Source: Candidatus Altimarinota bacterium
Lineage (GTDB): Bacteria > Patescibacteriota > Gracilibacteria > UBA1369 > LOWO2-01-FULL-3
DNA length: 64,000 bases
Assembly (NCBI GenBank): GCA_023231115.1
Contig: JALNWA010000003.1
Span: 50,505-114,504, forward strand
Direction of reading: 5' to 3'
This document shows positions 56,862 to 64,000 of this stretch, piece after piece. The stretch's first letter is position 1. Each line of letters starts with the position of its first letter. Both the position numbers and the translations under genes were made by a program. Below the pieces are notes generated by a model. That model did no database searches and was not told the DNA's origin. It saw nothing but the letters and a program-made list of their open reading frames with translations.

Positions 56862-56886
56862 ATGTCAACATATACTATGTCGACAT
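56862..56886. promoter_or_regulatory. paired ATGTCRACAT palindromes
   Basis: ATGTCAACAT (56862-56871) and the perfect palindrome ATGTCGACAT (56877-56886) lie 15 bp apart between two divergent genes. The second 10-mer also occurs at 5944-5953 inside the TGTCTA cluster. Possible operator pair for the same regulator. Confidence 0.5.
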
Positions 56887-56935
56887 TTGTCTCATTATAG
56901 GGTATAATTTTTCAATTAACAAAAATAAAAACAAA

Positions 56936-57454
56936 ATGAACATTAAGCCGATAGACACTTTGATAAAAGACAAATCAGAGGCGAAGAATGAACTTTCTTC
57001 AATGCTGAAATTCCATATAAAGAAGCCACTTATCGCGCTTTTTATAGACAAGGAACTTAGCGAAATTGAGGAAAGAAATTTGGTTGCGATTTTGGATGGA
57101 GCAAAAGATTTGGATGCGACTGTGATTGCGATTGCGGACACAAACTCTGAAATTTTTTCAAATGTTAAGGTGATGGAATACAACAGAATGAACCGACATT
57201 ATCTTCTTGAAGCGGCCGACATCGCGCTTGTTTTTTCTTTTACAGATGTCGAAGAACTGCTTGCAAACGGGATTATTCCAATAAGTCAGGAAAGGCCCGA
57301 AGTCAAAGATTATGATCCGAATCATGAAACCGGAAACGCTTTTATTTATAAAAATGCTTCTCCTTGGAGCGTTTTCGCCGCATTGGTAAGGGCTGTAGAA
57401 ACTTTCAAGTTTCCGTATGACTGGAAACACATCATCAGACAGGGATTAATTTAG
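56936..57454 (+). CDS. orphan GT-B C-terminal-like domain (glycogen-synthase-like)
   Basis: A 172-residue protein. The N-terminal helical 45 residues are followed by KPLIALFIDKELSEIEERNL, EAADIALVFSFTDVEELLANGIIPIS and HETGNAFIYKNASPWSVFAALVRAVETFK. These match the order of the nucleotide-sugar half of GT5/GT4 enzymes (strand-helix with ADI..F, then GNAF and the C-terminal helix). The N-terminal GT-B half and the catalytic Glu pair are missing, so it may be regulatory or degenerate. TATAAT at 56903-56908 supports the start at 56936. Confidence 0.55.
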   Translation: MNIKPIDTLIKDKSEAKNELSSMLKFHIKKPLIALFIDKELSEIEERNLVAILDGAKDLDATVIAIADTNSEIFSNVKVMEYNRMNRHYLLEAADIALVFSFTDVEELLANGIIPISQERPEVKDYDPNHETGNAFIYKNASPWSVFAALVRAVETFKFPYDWKHIIRQGLI

Positions 57455-57829
57455 GCTTTCTGGAGATGAGGAAGAGCTTTCCACTGTTATGCTTTTTATT
57501 GTGTTGATGATATCGCCGAGGTTGATGTATTTGATGATATCAAGACCCATGGCTTTACCGATTGTTCCAACAATTACTGTTGAAAGAATTGTTATGATAA
57601 GCCCGATAATTGCGTAACGAATTGTGGAAACCGCTGATTTGATTTTGTCTTCAGCTCCTCCTGAAAGGATGAAAGAAATACCCCCCATAAATATAAAAAC
57701 CACAGATAAAAAACCTGCGATTATTATCGCGTAAGCAAGTCCTCTGTTTATGATTTCTAGCAGTTGATAATTTTGCGCCGCCTCAATGATGCTCACTGAA
57801 GAATTAGCGTAGGCAGTTGGAAAGAACAT
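57446..57829 (-). CDS. VirB2/TrbC-like small two-helix membrane protein
   Basis: A 127-residue protein with two strong membrane helices: about 31-55 (YAIIIAGFLSVVFIFMGGISFIL) and 68-90 (RYAIIGLIITILSTVIVGTIG), joined by a short charged GGAEDKIKSA loop. This is the same pattern as the 15722-16132 protein (IYGGILYVTAAGNEENAKKA). The N-terminal YANSSVSI would be extracytoplasmic after short processing. It has a Ser-rich tail. It overlaps the convergent gene by 9 bp and follows khpA. Confidence 0.65.
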   Translation of the reverse strand: MFFPTAYANSSVSIIEAAQNYQLLEIINRGLAYAIIIAGFLSVVFIFMGGISFILSGGAEDKIKSAVSTIRYAIIGLIITILSTVIVGTIGKAMGLDIIKYINLGDIINTIKSITVESSSSSPESLN

Positions 57830-57872
57830 AATTAAAAGGTTTAATTTCTATTTCTATAAAGAAAGCATACTC

Positions 57873-58133
57873 TTAAGCCTCAAGAGGTTCAACTATTTTT
57901 AGATTTACGCGCGCATTGTTTTGAGAACCGATAATTCTTAGTAATGTTCTTAGCGCTTTTGCAGTTTGTCCGCTTTTTCCAATTATCTTTCCCATGTCTT
58001 CTTTCCCGACCTCAAGTGTGATTAAAACGCCCATTTCATCAACTTTTCTTTCGATTTTTATTTCATCAAGATTGCTAACAATTTGTGAGACCACAAATCT
58101 AACAAACTCTATATCTTTGTTTGTATCTGTCAT
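57873..58133 (-). CDS. khpA: KH-domain RNA-binding protein KhpA
   Basis: An 86-residue type II KH protein with the GxxG loop GKIIGKSGQTAKALRTLL. KhpA binds RNA, usually with KhpB (not seen here), and affects cell size and sRNA regulation in Gram-positives. It follows rpsP by 49 nt, the conserved rpsP-khpA order, but rimM and trmD, which usually come next, are absent here. Confidence 0.93.
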   Translation of the reverse strand: MTDTNKDIEFVRFVVSQIVSNLDEIKIERKVDEMGVLITLEVGKEDMGKIIGKSGQTAKALRTLLRIIGSQNNARVNLKIVEPLEA

Positions 58134-58182
58134 TGCAGTAAAAAGTTATAAAATAAGAATTAAGGTATAGCTTTATATTTGC

Positions 58183-58509
58183 TTATGCCGCCACTGGTTG
58201 TGCTGCCGCTTCTCCTGCTTCTTTTTTGCTCTTTCTCTTCTTGTTTCTTGGCTCGATGTATTTGTCCATTCCTTCAAATCCGTTTTTCTTTAGAAGAACT
58301 GCAACAGTGTCTGAAGGCTGAGCGCCTACAGAAATCCAATATTTAACACGTTCAGCGTCGACAGTTAAGACTTTTGGGTTGTCAGCAGGCTTGTAATATC
58401 CAAGAGCTTCGATAAATTTGCCTTTTGCGGCAGATGTATGCTCCTGAAGTACAACTCTGAAGCTTGGCTGTGCGTGTTTTCCGGTACGGGTTAATCTGAT
58501 TTTTAACAA
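58183..58509 (-). CDS. rpsP: 30S ribosomal protein bS16
   Basis: A 108-residue protein with the bS16 signature LKIRLTRTGKHAQPSFRVVL and EALGYYKPADNP. It starts with TTG (58507-58509): the frame places TTG-TTA-AAA-ATC, i.e. fMet-Leu-Lys-Ile, at the family N terminus, and no ATG is near. The tail is basic/Ala-rich. The promoter and TTG start are the only unusual aspects. Confidence 0.97.
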   Translation of the reverse strand: MLKIRLTRTGKHAQPSFRVVLQEHTSAAKGKFIEALGYYKPADNPKVLTVDAERVKYWISVGAQPSDTVAVLLKKNGFEGMDKYIEPRNKKRKSKKEAGEAAAQPVAA

Positions 58510-58553
58510 GTTTTTTGCGTTAAATTCTGAAATTTGCTTGGATAGCGGGCTTT

Positions 58554-58581
58554 ATTTTAGACATTGACGGCGCAAAGTCAA
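58554..58581 (-). promoter_or_regulatory. rpsP promoter
   Basis: On the minus strand TTGACT (58581-58576), a 16-bp spacer and TAAAAT (58559-58554), leaving a leader of about 38 nt. TTGAC/GTCAA (58564-58568/58577-58581) makes a short inverted repeat over the -35. Confidence 0.7.
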
Positions 58582-58589
58582 GCAAAAAA

Positions 58590-59471
58590 TCATGCAGAAT
58601 ATTTTTTGACTCTTCGGATTGATTGGATTATTCGTGCGTAGTGCAAGCCTTGAACTATGCGCTCTGCTGAATAAGACTTGCCGTTTATGCTTACTTTTTT
58701 GCCTTTCAGAGATCCGATTACCGCGAAATTTGAATAATAATAAACTCGATAGCCTCTGCTGTATGTCTCGCTCGGCGTGTCTTCTATAACTTTCGGCAGT
58801 TGAGAAATCAAGACTGAAGAAAGAAATTTTTCTATTTCTCTGTATGATTTTTGTTCACCAAGAAACCTGTAAAGATTTCTATATAGTGTCGGGCCTGCAT
58901 TGTACATTAGTGCGGCCATAAGGCCTTTTTCGTTTTCGTTGCATTCAATTTTCCATCTTTTCGGATAAAAATCATGGCAATAATGAAAATATAAAATTCC
59001 TGCAATGCAGTTTTTTTCTTCATCTTTTATGCTTTTTTTTGACATCGTTATTTCGTATGCTTCTTTTATTCCATTAAGCCCGTTCGATGTGAGTTGGAAA
59101 TATCCTTTCGCTCCTACGTTTGACGCGCTTGAATTTTTTGCACGACTTTCTTTTATTACGACCGGCAGATAGTAATCTGCAGGTTTTAGAGTTATTCCAT
59201 ATTTGGTGATTGCGGTTTTATAAGGCTCTTGTTCCTGAATTGTTTTTATAGCTTTTTCAATAAATCCTTTTGCGGTTTTTAGTTCTTCTTCTTTTATGTC
59301 CTGTGGAATTTCTTTTTTTGGATCTTTCTTTAGGTTAGGCATAAGCCAAGAAATCGCGGCTTTTGTTCGCGCAAAAAGTTTTGATTTTGTCAAAGAAAGT
59401 TTTTGTTGCGGTTGTTTTTCAGGAGTTTTTTTTGGTGCTGGTGCGGGTGATTTTTTGGGAGTTTCAGCCAT
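58590..59471 (-). CDS. lytic transglycosylase (SLT domain)
   Basis: A 293-residue protein. After a Pro/Lys-rich N terminus without a clear signal peptide, the goose-lysozyme/SLT motifs appear: VVIKESRAKNSSASN (catalytic Glu108), VGAKGYFQLTSNGLNGI (GxxGxFQ) and ALMYNAGPTLYRN (AYNAGP). It cleaves peptidoglycan with 1,6-anhydro product formation (family knowledge). Export may be non-classical. It is the last gene of a minus-strand run beginning with the GT4 gene and lies 3 nt from the ligase gene. Confidence 0.88.
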   Translation of the reverse strand: MAETPKKSPAPAPKKTPEKQPQQKLSLTKSKLFARTKAAISWLMPNLKKDPKKEIPQDIKEEELKTAKGFIEKAIKTIQEQEPYKTAITKYGITLKPADYYLPVVIKESRAKNSSASNVGAKGYFQLTSNGLNGIKEAYEITMSKKSIKDEEKNCIAGILYFHYCHDFYPKRWKIECNENEKGLMAALMYNAGPTLYRNLYRFLGEQKSYREIEKFLSSVLISQLPKVIEDTPSETYSRGYRVYYYSNFAVIGSLKGKKVSINGKSYSAERIVQGLHYARIIQSIRRVKKYSA

Positions 59472-59473
59472 TT

Positions 59474-61459
59474 TTAATTCGTTATTTCTTTGAGAATATT
59501 TTTTATCGTCATTTCTGCCGTCTTATAATAAGTATATTTTACAGTGTCATTCAACATTCCTGCAACATTTGCAGTTTCTTCGATTGCTGTTATGAATTGC
59601 GGAGCGTTTTTGAAGAAAATGCGAAATTGATCTTTTTCTTTTTGTGTAGCGGTTTTTGTCGCCGCGGCATTTTTCCAAATTGGGACAAGATTTAAATATT
59701 CTTCGTAAATTTTCAAACTTTCTTCGTATTCTTTTGCGTAAAAAAGTGTGCGGGCATATGGAAGAATTATGGTTGGGCTGGTTTTAGCTTTTTCGTATGC
59801 TTTTTTAAATTTTTCAATCGATGCTTTGTAATTTTTGTTCAAAGCGTCCACTCTTGCTCCGAGGTATAAAATTTCAATTGAGTCTTTGTGGAGATTTTTT
59901 TCAGCTTTTTTAAAGAACCAATCTGCATTTTCTTTATCTTTTGATATAACAGAATAATCCCCAGCCTTAAGCGCATAATTTGTTTCGTTCGGATTTAATA
60001 AAACCGCTTTTTTAAAATATTCCGCGGCAGTTTTTGTCTCGAAATTCACAGATAAATAAATTCCTTTATCGAAATAATAATCTGCAATTAAAGGATTTAT
60101 AAAAAGTGAAAATAATAACTTTATCGCTATTAATATCGAGGAAATTATTAAAAATATTTTTGTAAATTTTGTAAGTTTTGGAATTTTTTTTGTTGTTTTT
60201 GGAAATGACTCGATGGCGATCAGCCCTGCAAATACCCAAAAAAGCAGATAATGGGCGGTGGTTGAAAATCCAAACATATTCGCGGCAAAAAGTGAAATAA
60301 TGGCAGTGGATGAGATTAATGCAATTTCTGATTTTGATTTTATCGCCGTGTAAATCATGTATATCAGAAATGTTAAATACGAAAGTAAACCAAATAATCC
60401 ACGCATTGATGTAACATCCAAAATTTCATTATGTGCGCGATCCGCGGTGTCGATGAAACGTTCGGTCATCAACAATTCTTTTGGAGAAAATTTCGAGAAC
60501 GCTTCTTCAAAATTTTCAGGCCCGTAGCCAAAAATCGGGTTTTCCATTATCATTTTTATTGTCGCGGGCCAAATCACCATTCTTGATTTTATTGAGCCTG
60601 TTATTTCTTCCGTGAAAGTTAATCTTGATAAAAAATATGTGTTTTTGATTATCGGAGAATGCGCAAAAATATTTATTATTAAAATAAATACTGAAATTAT
60701 TATCGGAATAAATAAAAGTTTTTTATTTTTTATAATTGAATAAAAAATAATTCCGACAATCACTCCTAAAATTGCCGCTCTGCTTGCAGAAAAAAGGATT
60801 GCTGTCAGACCTACGGCGATTGCAATTATCCAAAATGTTTTCAATATTTTATTCTGAGAATTTTTGAAATTAAAATAAAAAAACGGGAGTGAAATCGCGA
60901 TATAACTTCCTAAAAAATTTGGATTTCCCAGCGTTCCGATAGAATTTCGTCCAACCAAAATATCCGTATTCCAAAGCGATGTTAACGTGGGTAAAAATTT
61001 TTGTGCGACCGCAAGAGATGCAATAAAAAAAGCCACAAGTGAAATAAATTCTATAAATTCATGCAGAGGTTTTTTTGTTTTATCTTCGCTAAACGCTGAC
61101 ACGAATACGAGGAAAAAAAGTATATACATTATTAATTGAAGAAGCCCTTGTTGTCTTTCGTATGAGCCGAAAAAACTTGTGTGCGGTGATATTCCGAGCA
61201 ACGTGCTTATGACTAAAGATAGAAAATATAAAATCAGAAAAATAGAGAATTTTTTTGAAAATTTTGGGAAAGAGATTTTTTGATTTTTGATAAAAAATGC
61301 AATCGTCGCAAAGACTGCAAGGATCGTGCCGACTCTAAAAAATAAAGCTTTTGGTAGCTCAAAAGTGAGATGCACTTGTGGAATAATAATAATCGGGACT
61401 ATCAATACTATTGAAAGTATCAACACTTTTATCACTTCCTTGAGCGTGATTTTTGGCAT
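59474..61459 (-). CDS. O-antigen ligase-like (Wzy/WaaL) membrane protein with C-terminal TPRs
   Basis: A 661-residue protein. About 12 helices fill residues 10-450, and the O-antigen ligase block GNPNFLGSYIAISLPFF...LFSASRAAILGVI...PIFGYGPENFEEAF...DRAHNEILDV is clear, including the conserved RAHN. Residues about 470-620 form TPR-like helix pairs (FDKGIYLSVNFETKTAAEYFKKAVLLNPNE). It would join lipid-linked glycans to an acceptor on the outer face. It acts after the flippase at 43332. Confidence 0.88.
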   Translation of the reverse strand: MPKITLKEVIKVLILSIVLIVPIIIIPQVHLTFELPKALFFRVGTILAVFATIAFFIKNQKISFPKFSKKFSIFLILYFLSLVISTLLGISPHTSFFGSYERQQGLLQLIMYILFFLVFVSAFSEDKTKKPLHEFIEFISLVAFFIASLAVAQKFLPTLTSLWNTDILVGRNSIGTLGNPNFLGSYIAISLPFFYFNFKNSQNKILKTFWIIAIAVGLTAILFSASRAAILGVIVGIIFYSIIKNKKLLFIPIIISVFILIINIFAHSPIIKNTYFLSRLTFTEEITGSIKSRMVIWPATIKMIMENPIFGYGPENFEEAFSKFSPKELLMTERFIDTADRAHNEILDVTSMRGLFGLLSYLTFLIYMIYTAIKSKSEIALISSTAIISLFAANMFGFSTTAHYLLFWVFAGLIAIESFPKTTKKIPKLTKFTKIFLIISSILIAIKLLFSLFINPLIADYYFDKGIYLSVNFETKTAAEYFKKAVLLNPNETNYALKAGDYSVISKDKENADWFFKKAEKNLHKDSIEILYLGARVDALNKNYKASIEKFKKAYEKAKTSPTIILPYARTLFYAKEYEESLKIYEEYLNLVPIWKNAAATKTATQKEKDQFRIFFKNAPQFITAIEETANVAGMLNDTVKYTYYKTAEMTIKNILKEITN

Positions 61460-61462
61460 TTA

Positions 61463-62326
61463 TTAAAAATCCATTATGGTTTGCTCTGAGCATTCACCCA
61501 TCAATTTCTTGACTTCGCCAGCTGTTATATTTTTTGCTTTTGCTACCGCATCGGTATCTTTTAATGACGCCCAAAGTTCCCATATTTCTTGATTGCAGGA
61601 ATGGGTACATGGTATTGCCATTATCCAGTCCTCATATATTGCGCATATTTCAACTGCTTCTTTCGCCGGTTTAGTTGTGCCAAAACATTGGGCTTTTCTT
61701 GAATCTATGCATAGATCTCGTACGCCATTGTAGTTTAGCTGTGTTCCTCTTGGGCAAAGGTATGGAGATTTTGGAGGAAGGCATTCCCATTTTGCGTAGT
61801 ATCTACATGTAGTAACTATTGTTTTTCCTTCTGAATCAGTTTTCTCTGTTACTTTGCCTGCCCTTTTGCATCCGCAATCAATTACTTCATAAGTATAATT
61901 TTTGGAGCTTTCTCCCGTATAATTCCCCCCTGTAGGATTTATTCCTGTTGAGTTGCCTTCTTTATTTACAGAATATGTGCCTTGAGACTTTCCTGTTGTT
62001 ACATTCTTATTTGGATCTATGACTGGCGGCTTGTTTGTCTCTTCTTCCGTGGTTGTAGTTGTGGTTGTGTCCGGCGGAGTTGTTGTTGATGGTTTTTCAT
62101 GCAATTTTTCTTGTTCCTGCTCTTTTTCATATTCAGCCATTCGTTTTTCATAGTCTTTCTGCAATTCTTCAGGTGTCAGACAAAGATTATATTTTGCCAA
62201 TGCTGAGCCCGTTGTTTGCTTTGTAAACGGAAACATTTTTCCTTGAAACAAGTCAGGATTGCCGAAATAAATTCCTATTGCGGCGACTACAAGAACAGCG
62301 ACTAGTGCGATAATATATTTTTTCAT
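61463..62326 (-). CDS. membrane-anchored cysteine-rich secreted protein
   Basis: A 287-residue protein, not recognised. One N-terminal helix (about 3-22) anchors an extracytoplasmic chain. A Glu/Lys coiled segment and a Thr-rich linker (TTTPPDTTTTTTTEEE) lead to a C-terminal region of about 140 residues with eleven cysteines in pairs (DCGCKRAG, CRYYAKWEC, PCTHSC), suggesting disulfide knots. It lies 3 nt before the ligase gene in the same direction and is therefore probably part of the envelope operon. Confidence 0.6.
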   Translation of the reverse strand: MKKYIIALVAVLVVAAIGIYFGNPDLFQGKMFPFTKQTTGSALAKYNLCLTPEELQKDYEKRMAEYEKEQEQEKLHEKPSTTTPPDTTTTTTTEEETNKPPVIDPNKNVTTGKSQGTYSVNKEGNSTGINPTGGNYTGESSKNYTYEVIDCGCKRAGKVTEKTDSEGKTIVTTCRYYAKWECLPPKSPYLCPRGTQLNYNGVRDLCIDSRKAQCFGTTKPAKEAVEICAIYEDWIMAIPCTHSCNQEIWELWASLKDTDAVAKAKNITAGEVKKLMGECSEQTIMDF

Positions 62327-62385
62327 AGAACTTGGTTAAGAAATTTTTATTCTTTCCTTGATTGTATCAAATGTTTTTGTTTTTT

Positions 62386-62691
62386 TCATCTTTTTAATTC
62401 CGCGCGAATGTTTGCGATGATTTTTCTGCCGGCTTTTGCGTTCATTTCTTCAATTATTTTTTCTTTTCTCATGATGACTTCTTGGCTCCATGCAGGGGAC
62501 TGCGTGTTTATGACGAGAATATTGTTTTTGTAATATGCGGGTTCAATATTTTTTTCCGGCTCCGGTTTCGTTGCAAAAATTTCCGGAACGAGTTTTTTGA
62601 AAATATGACAAACTTCAGCGGCCTCGATTTCTTTTTTTATGCCATATCTGGTTGCCGCGCCTGTAAGAAATTTTTGAAAGTTTTCGAACAT
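62386..62691 (-). CDS. DUF721 (DciA-like) protein
   Basis: A 101-residue protein with the DUF721 strand-turn-helix core: NNILVINTQSPAWSQEVIMRKEKIIEEMNAKAG. In many bacteria DUF721/DciA loads or regulates the replicative helicase. The start codon follows the GT4 stop codon directly (no gap), so the two are co-transcribed. Confidence 0.85.
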   Translation of the reverse strand: MFENFQKFLTGAATRYGIKKEIEAAEVCHIFKKLVPEIFATKPEPEKNIEPAYYKNNILVINTQSPAWSQEVIMRKEKIIEEMNAKAGRKIIANIRAELKR

Positions 62692-63840
62692 TTATTCTGC
62701 AGTTAAAGTTGCCCTGATTATAGCATCATATGTTTTTTGGCCTGTGATTTCCCATGTAAATTGTGACGCGCGAACAATTCCTTTTTCTATTAATTCGGCT
62801 TGTAGATCGGCGTCTTTGTAAACTTTTTCAATTTTATCCGCCATCTCTTCCACTTTGTACGGGTCGAAAAAGATTGCATTTCCTTTTCCGCAAATTTCCG
62901 GAATTGATGATGAATTTGACGCAACAACCGGCGTTCCGCATTTCATGGCTTCGAGCGGAGGCAAGCCAAAACCTTCGTATAGAGAAGGGAACACATAAAT
63001 ATTTGCGGCATTGTATAAATGAATTAATTCTTCTTCCTCAACAAGTCCCGTAAAAATCACATCGTCTTTTAAATTTAATTCTTTAACTTTTTCTTTTGTT
63101 TCAGGATAATCAAGATCCGGTTTTCCCGTTATTACAAGCGAAACATCGAGGTTCTTTTTTTGTCGTAAAATTCCAAATGCAGATATAAGTCGTGGTAAAT
63201 TTTTGTGATAACGCCAAACGCCTGTATATAGCAAAAATTCTTTTTTGATTTTATATTTGTTTAGAGTTTTTTGAAAAACTTCAGGGTCTTCTATCAGGGT
63301 AAAACTGTCGCTTACTCCATTGTAAATTACTTCTATTTTTTCTTCGGGGACATTTAATTTCTCAATCAAATCTTTTTTTGTATTCTGCGAAATTGTTATC
63401 ACTGTTTTTGCCTTTCTGGTGGCGTTTTTTATTATTAAATCGTAAACGAGATATTGGAAAAATTTCCAAATTTTATTTCCGCGTCCTGGAAAAAGAGAAA
63501 TTGTTAAATCGTGAATTGTGACTGTATAAGGCCGATTATAGAAGTATGGAACATTAAAATGAGGGAAGTGAACGAAGTCCAAATTTTCTTTATTTAATTT
63601 TCTTAAAAATTTTGTTTGCTCCGCAAAAGAGTAATGTCGCGCATTTACGAGCACTTTTTTCACTGCCGGATTTGGCGGAGTATAGTCATAATATTCGGGT
63701 GCGTTAAAAAAAAGCACAATTTCATGAGGACGTTTTTTCTCATCATTTATTTGTATGAGATTTTGTACAAGCTCATGCGTGTAGCGACCAATCCCCGTAA
63801 ATTTTGAACTGTATATGCGACAGTCGATTCCTATTTTCAT
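62692..63840 (-). CDS. family 4 glycosyltransferase
   Basis: A 382-residue GT-B enzyme. The N-terminal TGIGRYTHELVQNL acceptor loop, HDLTISLFPGR, and KTVITISQNTKKDL lead to the C-terminal half with FLLYTGVWRYHKNLPRLI, VIFTGLVEEEELIHLYNAA, and the donor-binding PSLYEGFGLPPLEAMKCGTPVV containing the Ex7E motif. It is mannosyltransferase-like, but the sugar is not predictable. It begins the minus-strand envelope operon that runs through 58590. Confidence 0.92.
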   Translation of the reverse strand: MKIGIDCRIYSSKFTGIGRYTHELVQNLIQINDEKKRPHEIVLFFNAPEYYDYTPPNPAVKKVLVNARHYSFAEQTKFLRKLNKENLDFVHFPHFNVPYFYNRPYTVTIHDLTISLFPGRGNKIWKFFQYLVYDLIIKNATRKAKTVITISQNTKKDLIEKLNVPEEKIEVIYNGVSDSFTLIEDPEVFQKTLNKYKIKKEFLLYTGVWRYHKNLPRLISAFGILRQKKNLDVSLVITGKPDLDYPETKEKVKELNLKDDVIFTGLVEEEELIHLYNAANIYVFPSLYEGFGLPPLEAMKCGTPVVASNSSSIPEICGKGNAIFFDPYKVEEMADKIEKVYKDADLQAELIEKGIVRASQFTWEITGQKTYDAIIRATLTAE

Positions 63841-63948
63841 ATTTGAATATTGATTTGCGTGTATTGTAAGCTATTTATTGAAAATTGAAAACTCTGTGAT
63901 TGTTGACTACAAAGTTTTAGTATGTTATTTTTTGCTCCTTTTTAAAGT

Positions 63949-63954
63949 TAAAAT
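63949..63954 (+). promoter_or_regulatory. -10 of the gene at the window end (leaderless)
   Basis: TAAAAT (63949-63954) lies 7 nt before the ATG at 63962. No clear -35 is seen. Confidence 0.5.
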
Positions 63955-63961
63955 AATTTCG

Positions 63962-64000
63962 ATGGCGAAAATTGTTGATGTAAAAATCGTGGGTGGCAGG
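63962..64000 (+). CDS. start of a gene running off the window
   Basis: An ATG at 63962 opens a frame MAKIVDVKIVGGR that reaches the window edge. Only 13 residues are visible, so no function can be given. The leaderless-type promoter before it and its divergent position from the GT4 gene support it being real. Confidence 0.5.
   Translation, partial: MAKIVDVKIVGGR

Overview
The window reads as a compact, AT-rich (roughly one-third G+C by eye) chromosomal segment of a bacterium from the Candidate Phyla Radiation (Patescibacteria), most plausibly a Peregrinibacteria-like lineage; the phylum call is inference. Reasons: very tight gene packing with 0-4 nt gaps and overlapping convergent ends, a phosphoketolase as the central-carbon enzyme, a 5'-3' exonuclease without a polymerase domain, two short VirB2/TrbC-like two-helix proteins of the type common in these genomes, RNase J, and many low-complexity envelope proteins. 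The genetic code is standard: prfB encodes an RF2 with an SPF motif, several genes end in TGA, and no gene needs UGA to be read through, so it is not a UGA=Gly gracilibacterium. Shine-Dalgarno sequences are scarce. Many first genes instead have a -10 hexamer 6-9 nt before the start codon, which implies leaderless mRNAs.

Layout. 1-1.45 kb: two toxin-antitoxin modules, the second bounded by a 41-bp direct repeat. 1.5-4.1 kb: guaA and murI, convergent. 4.1-5.5 kb: two DUF881 membrane proteins. 5.5-8.4 kb: a membrane-anchored HTH protein whose gene and promoter carry a dense TGTCTA/TAGACA array, divergent from a surface protein with seven FG-GAP repeats plus SLH domains, followed by a TrmH-family methyltransferase, a GH18-like protein and ybeY. 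10.4-15 kb: methyltransferases (rlmI-like), an unknown gene, an ATP-grasp gene broken by an in-frame TAG, and tRNA-Pro. 15-20.7 kb: an accessory stretch with a PRC-barrel protein, a VirB2-like protein, a large imperfect cruciform element, murB, tRNA-Thr, HepT/MntA, and orphan genes separated by related short repeats. 20.7-30.9 kb: asnS, tRNA-Tyr, GT2, yqeY, xfp, dus, an SGNH hydrolase, DUF763, trmB, tspO.

31-37.8 kb is a metal-homeostasis block: a Zur-like regulator with znuA-znuC-znuB, then csoR with an HMA/SafE-like/cupredoxin fusion and copA. Each operon has a visible palindromic operator in its promoter. 37.8-46.6 kb: rimO, RNase J, murD, a lipoprotein, a flippase, prfB and def. 46.6-52.1 kb: a MORN-like repeat protein, a very large Ala/Pro-rich protein with a thrice-repeated unknown module, and a FemAB ligase. 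52.1-55.5 kb: a candidate structured small RNA, a NYN-domain protein, ftsZ and ftsA. 55.5-64 kb: a small orphan with a C-rich tail, the 5'-3' exonuclease, a GT-B remnant, a second VirB2-like protein, khpA-rpsP, a lytic transglycosylase, an O-antigen-ligase-like protein, a Cys-rich anchored protein, a DUF721 protein, a GT4 glycosyltransferase, and the start of a further gene.

Envelope functions (murI, murB, murD, ftsA/Z, FemAB, transglycosylase, flippase, ligase, glycosyltransferases, S-layer protein) dominate, so the cell builds its own peptidoglycan and a glycosylated surface. The least ordinary parts are the HTH/TGTCTA array, the 16.2-kb cruciform, the 52.2-kb candidate RNA, the repeat-bounded orphan genes at 18-20 kb, and the leaderless and bidirectional promoter architecture.
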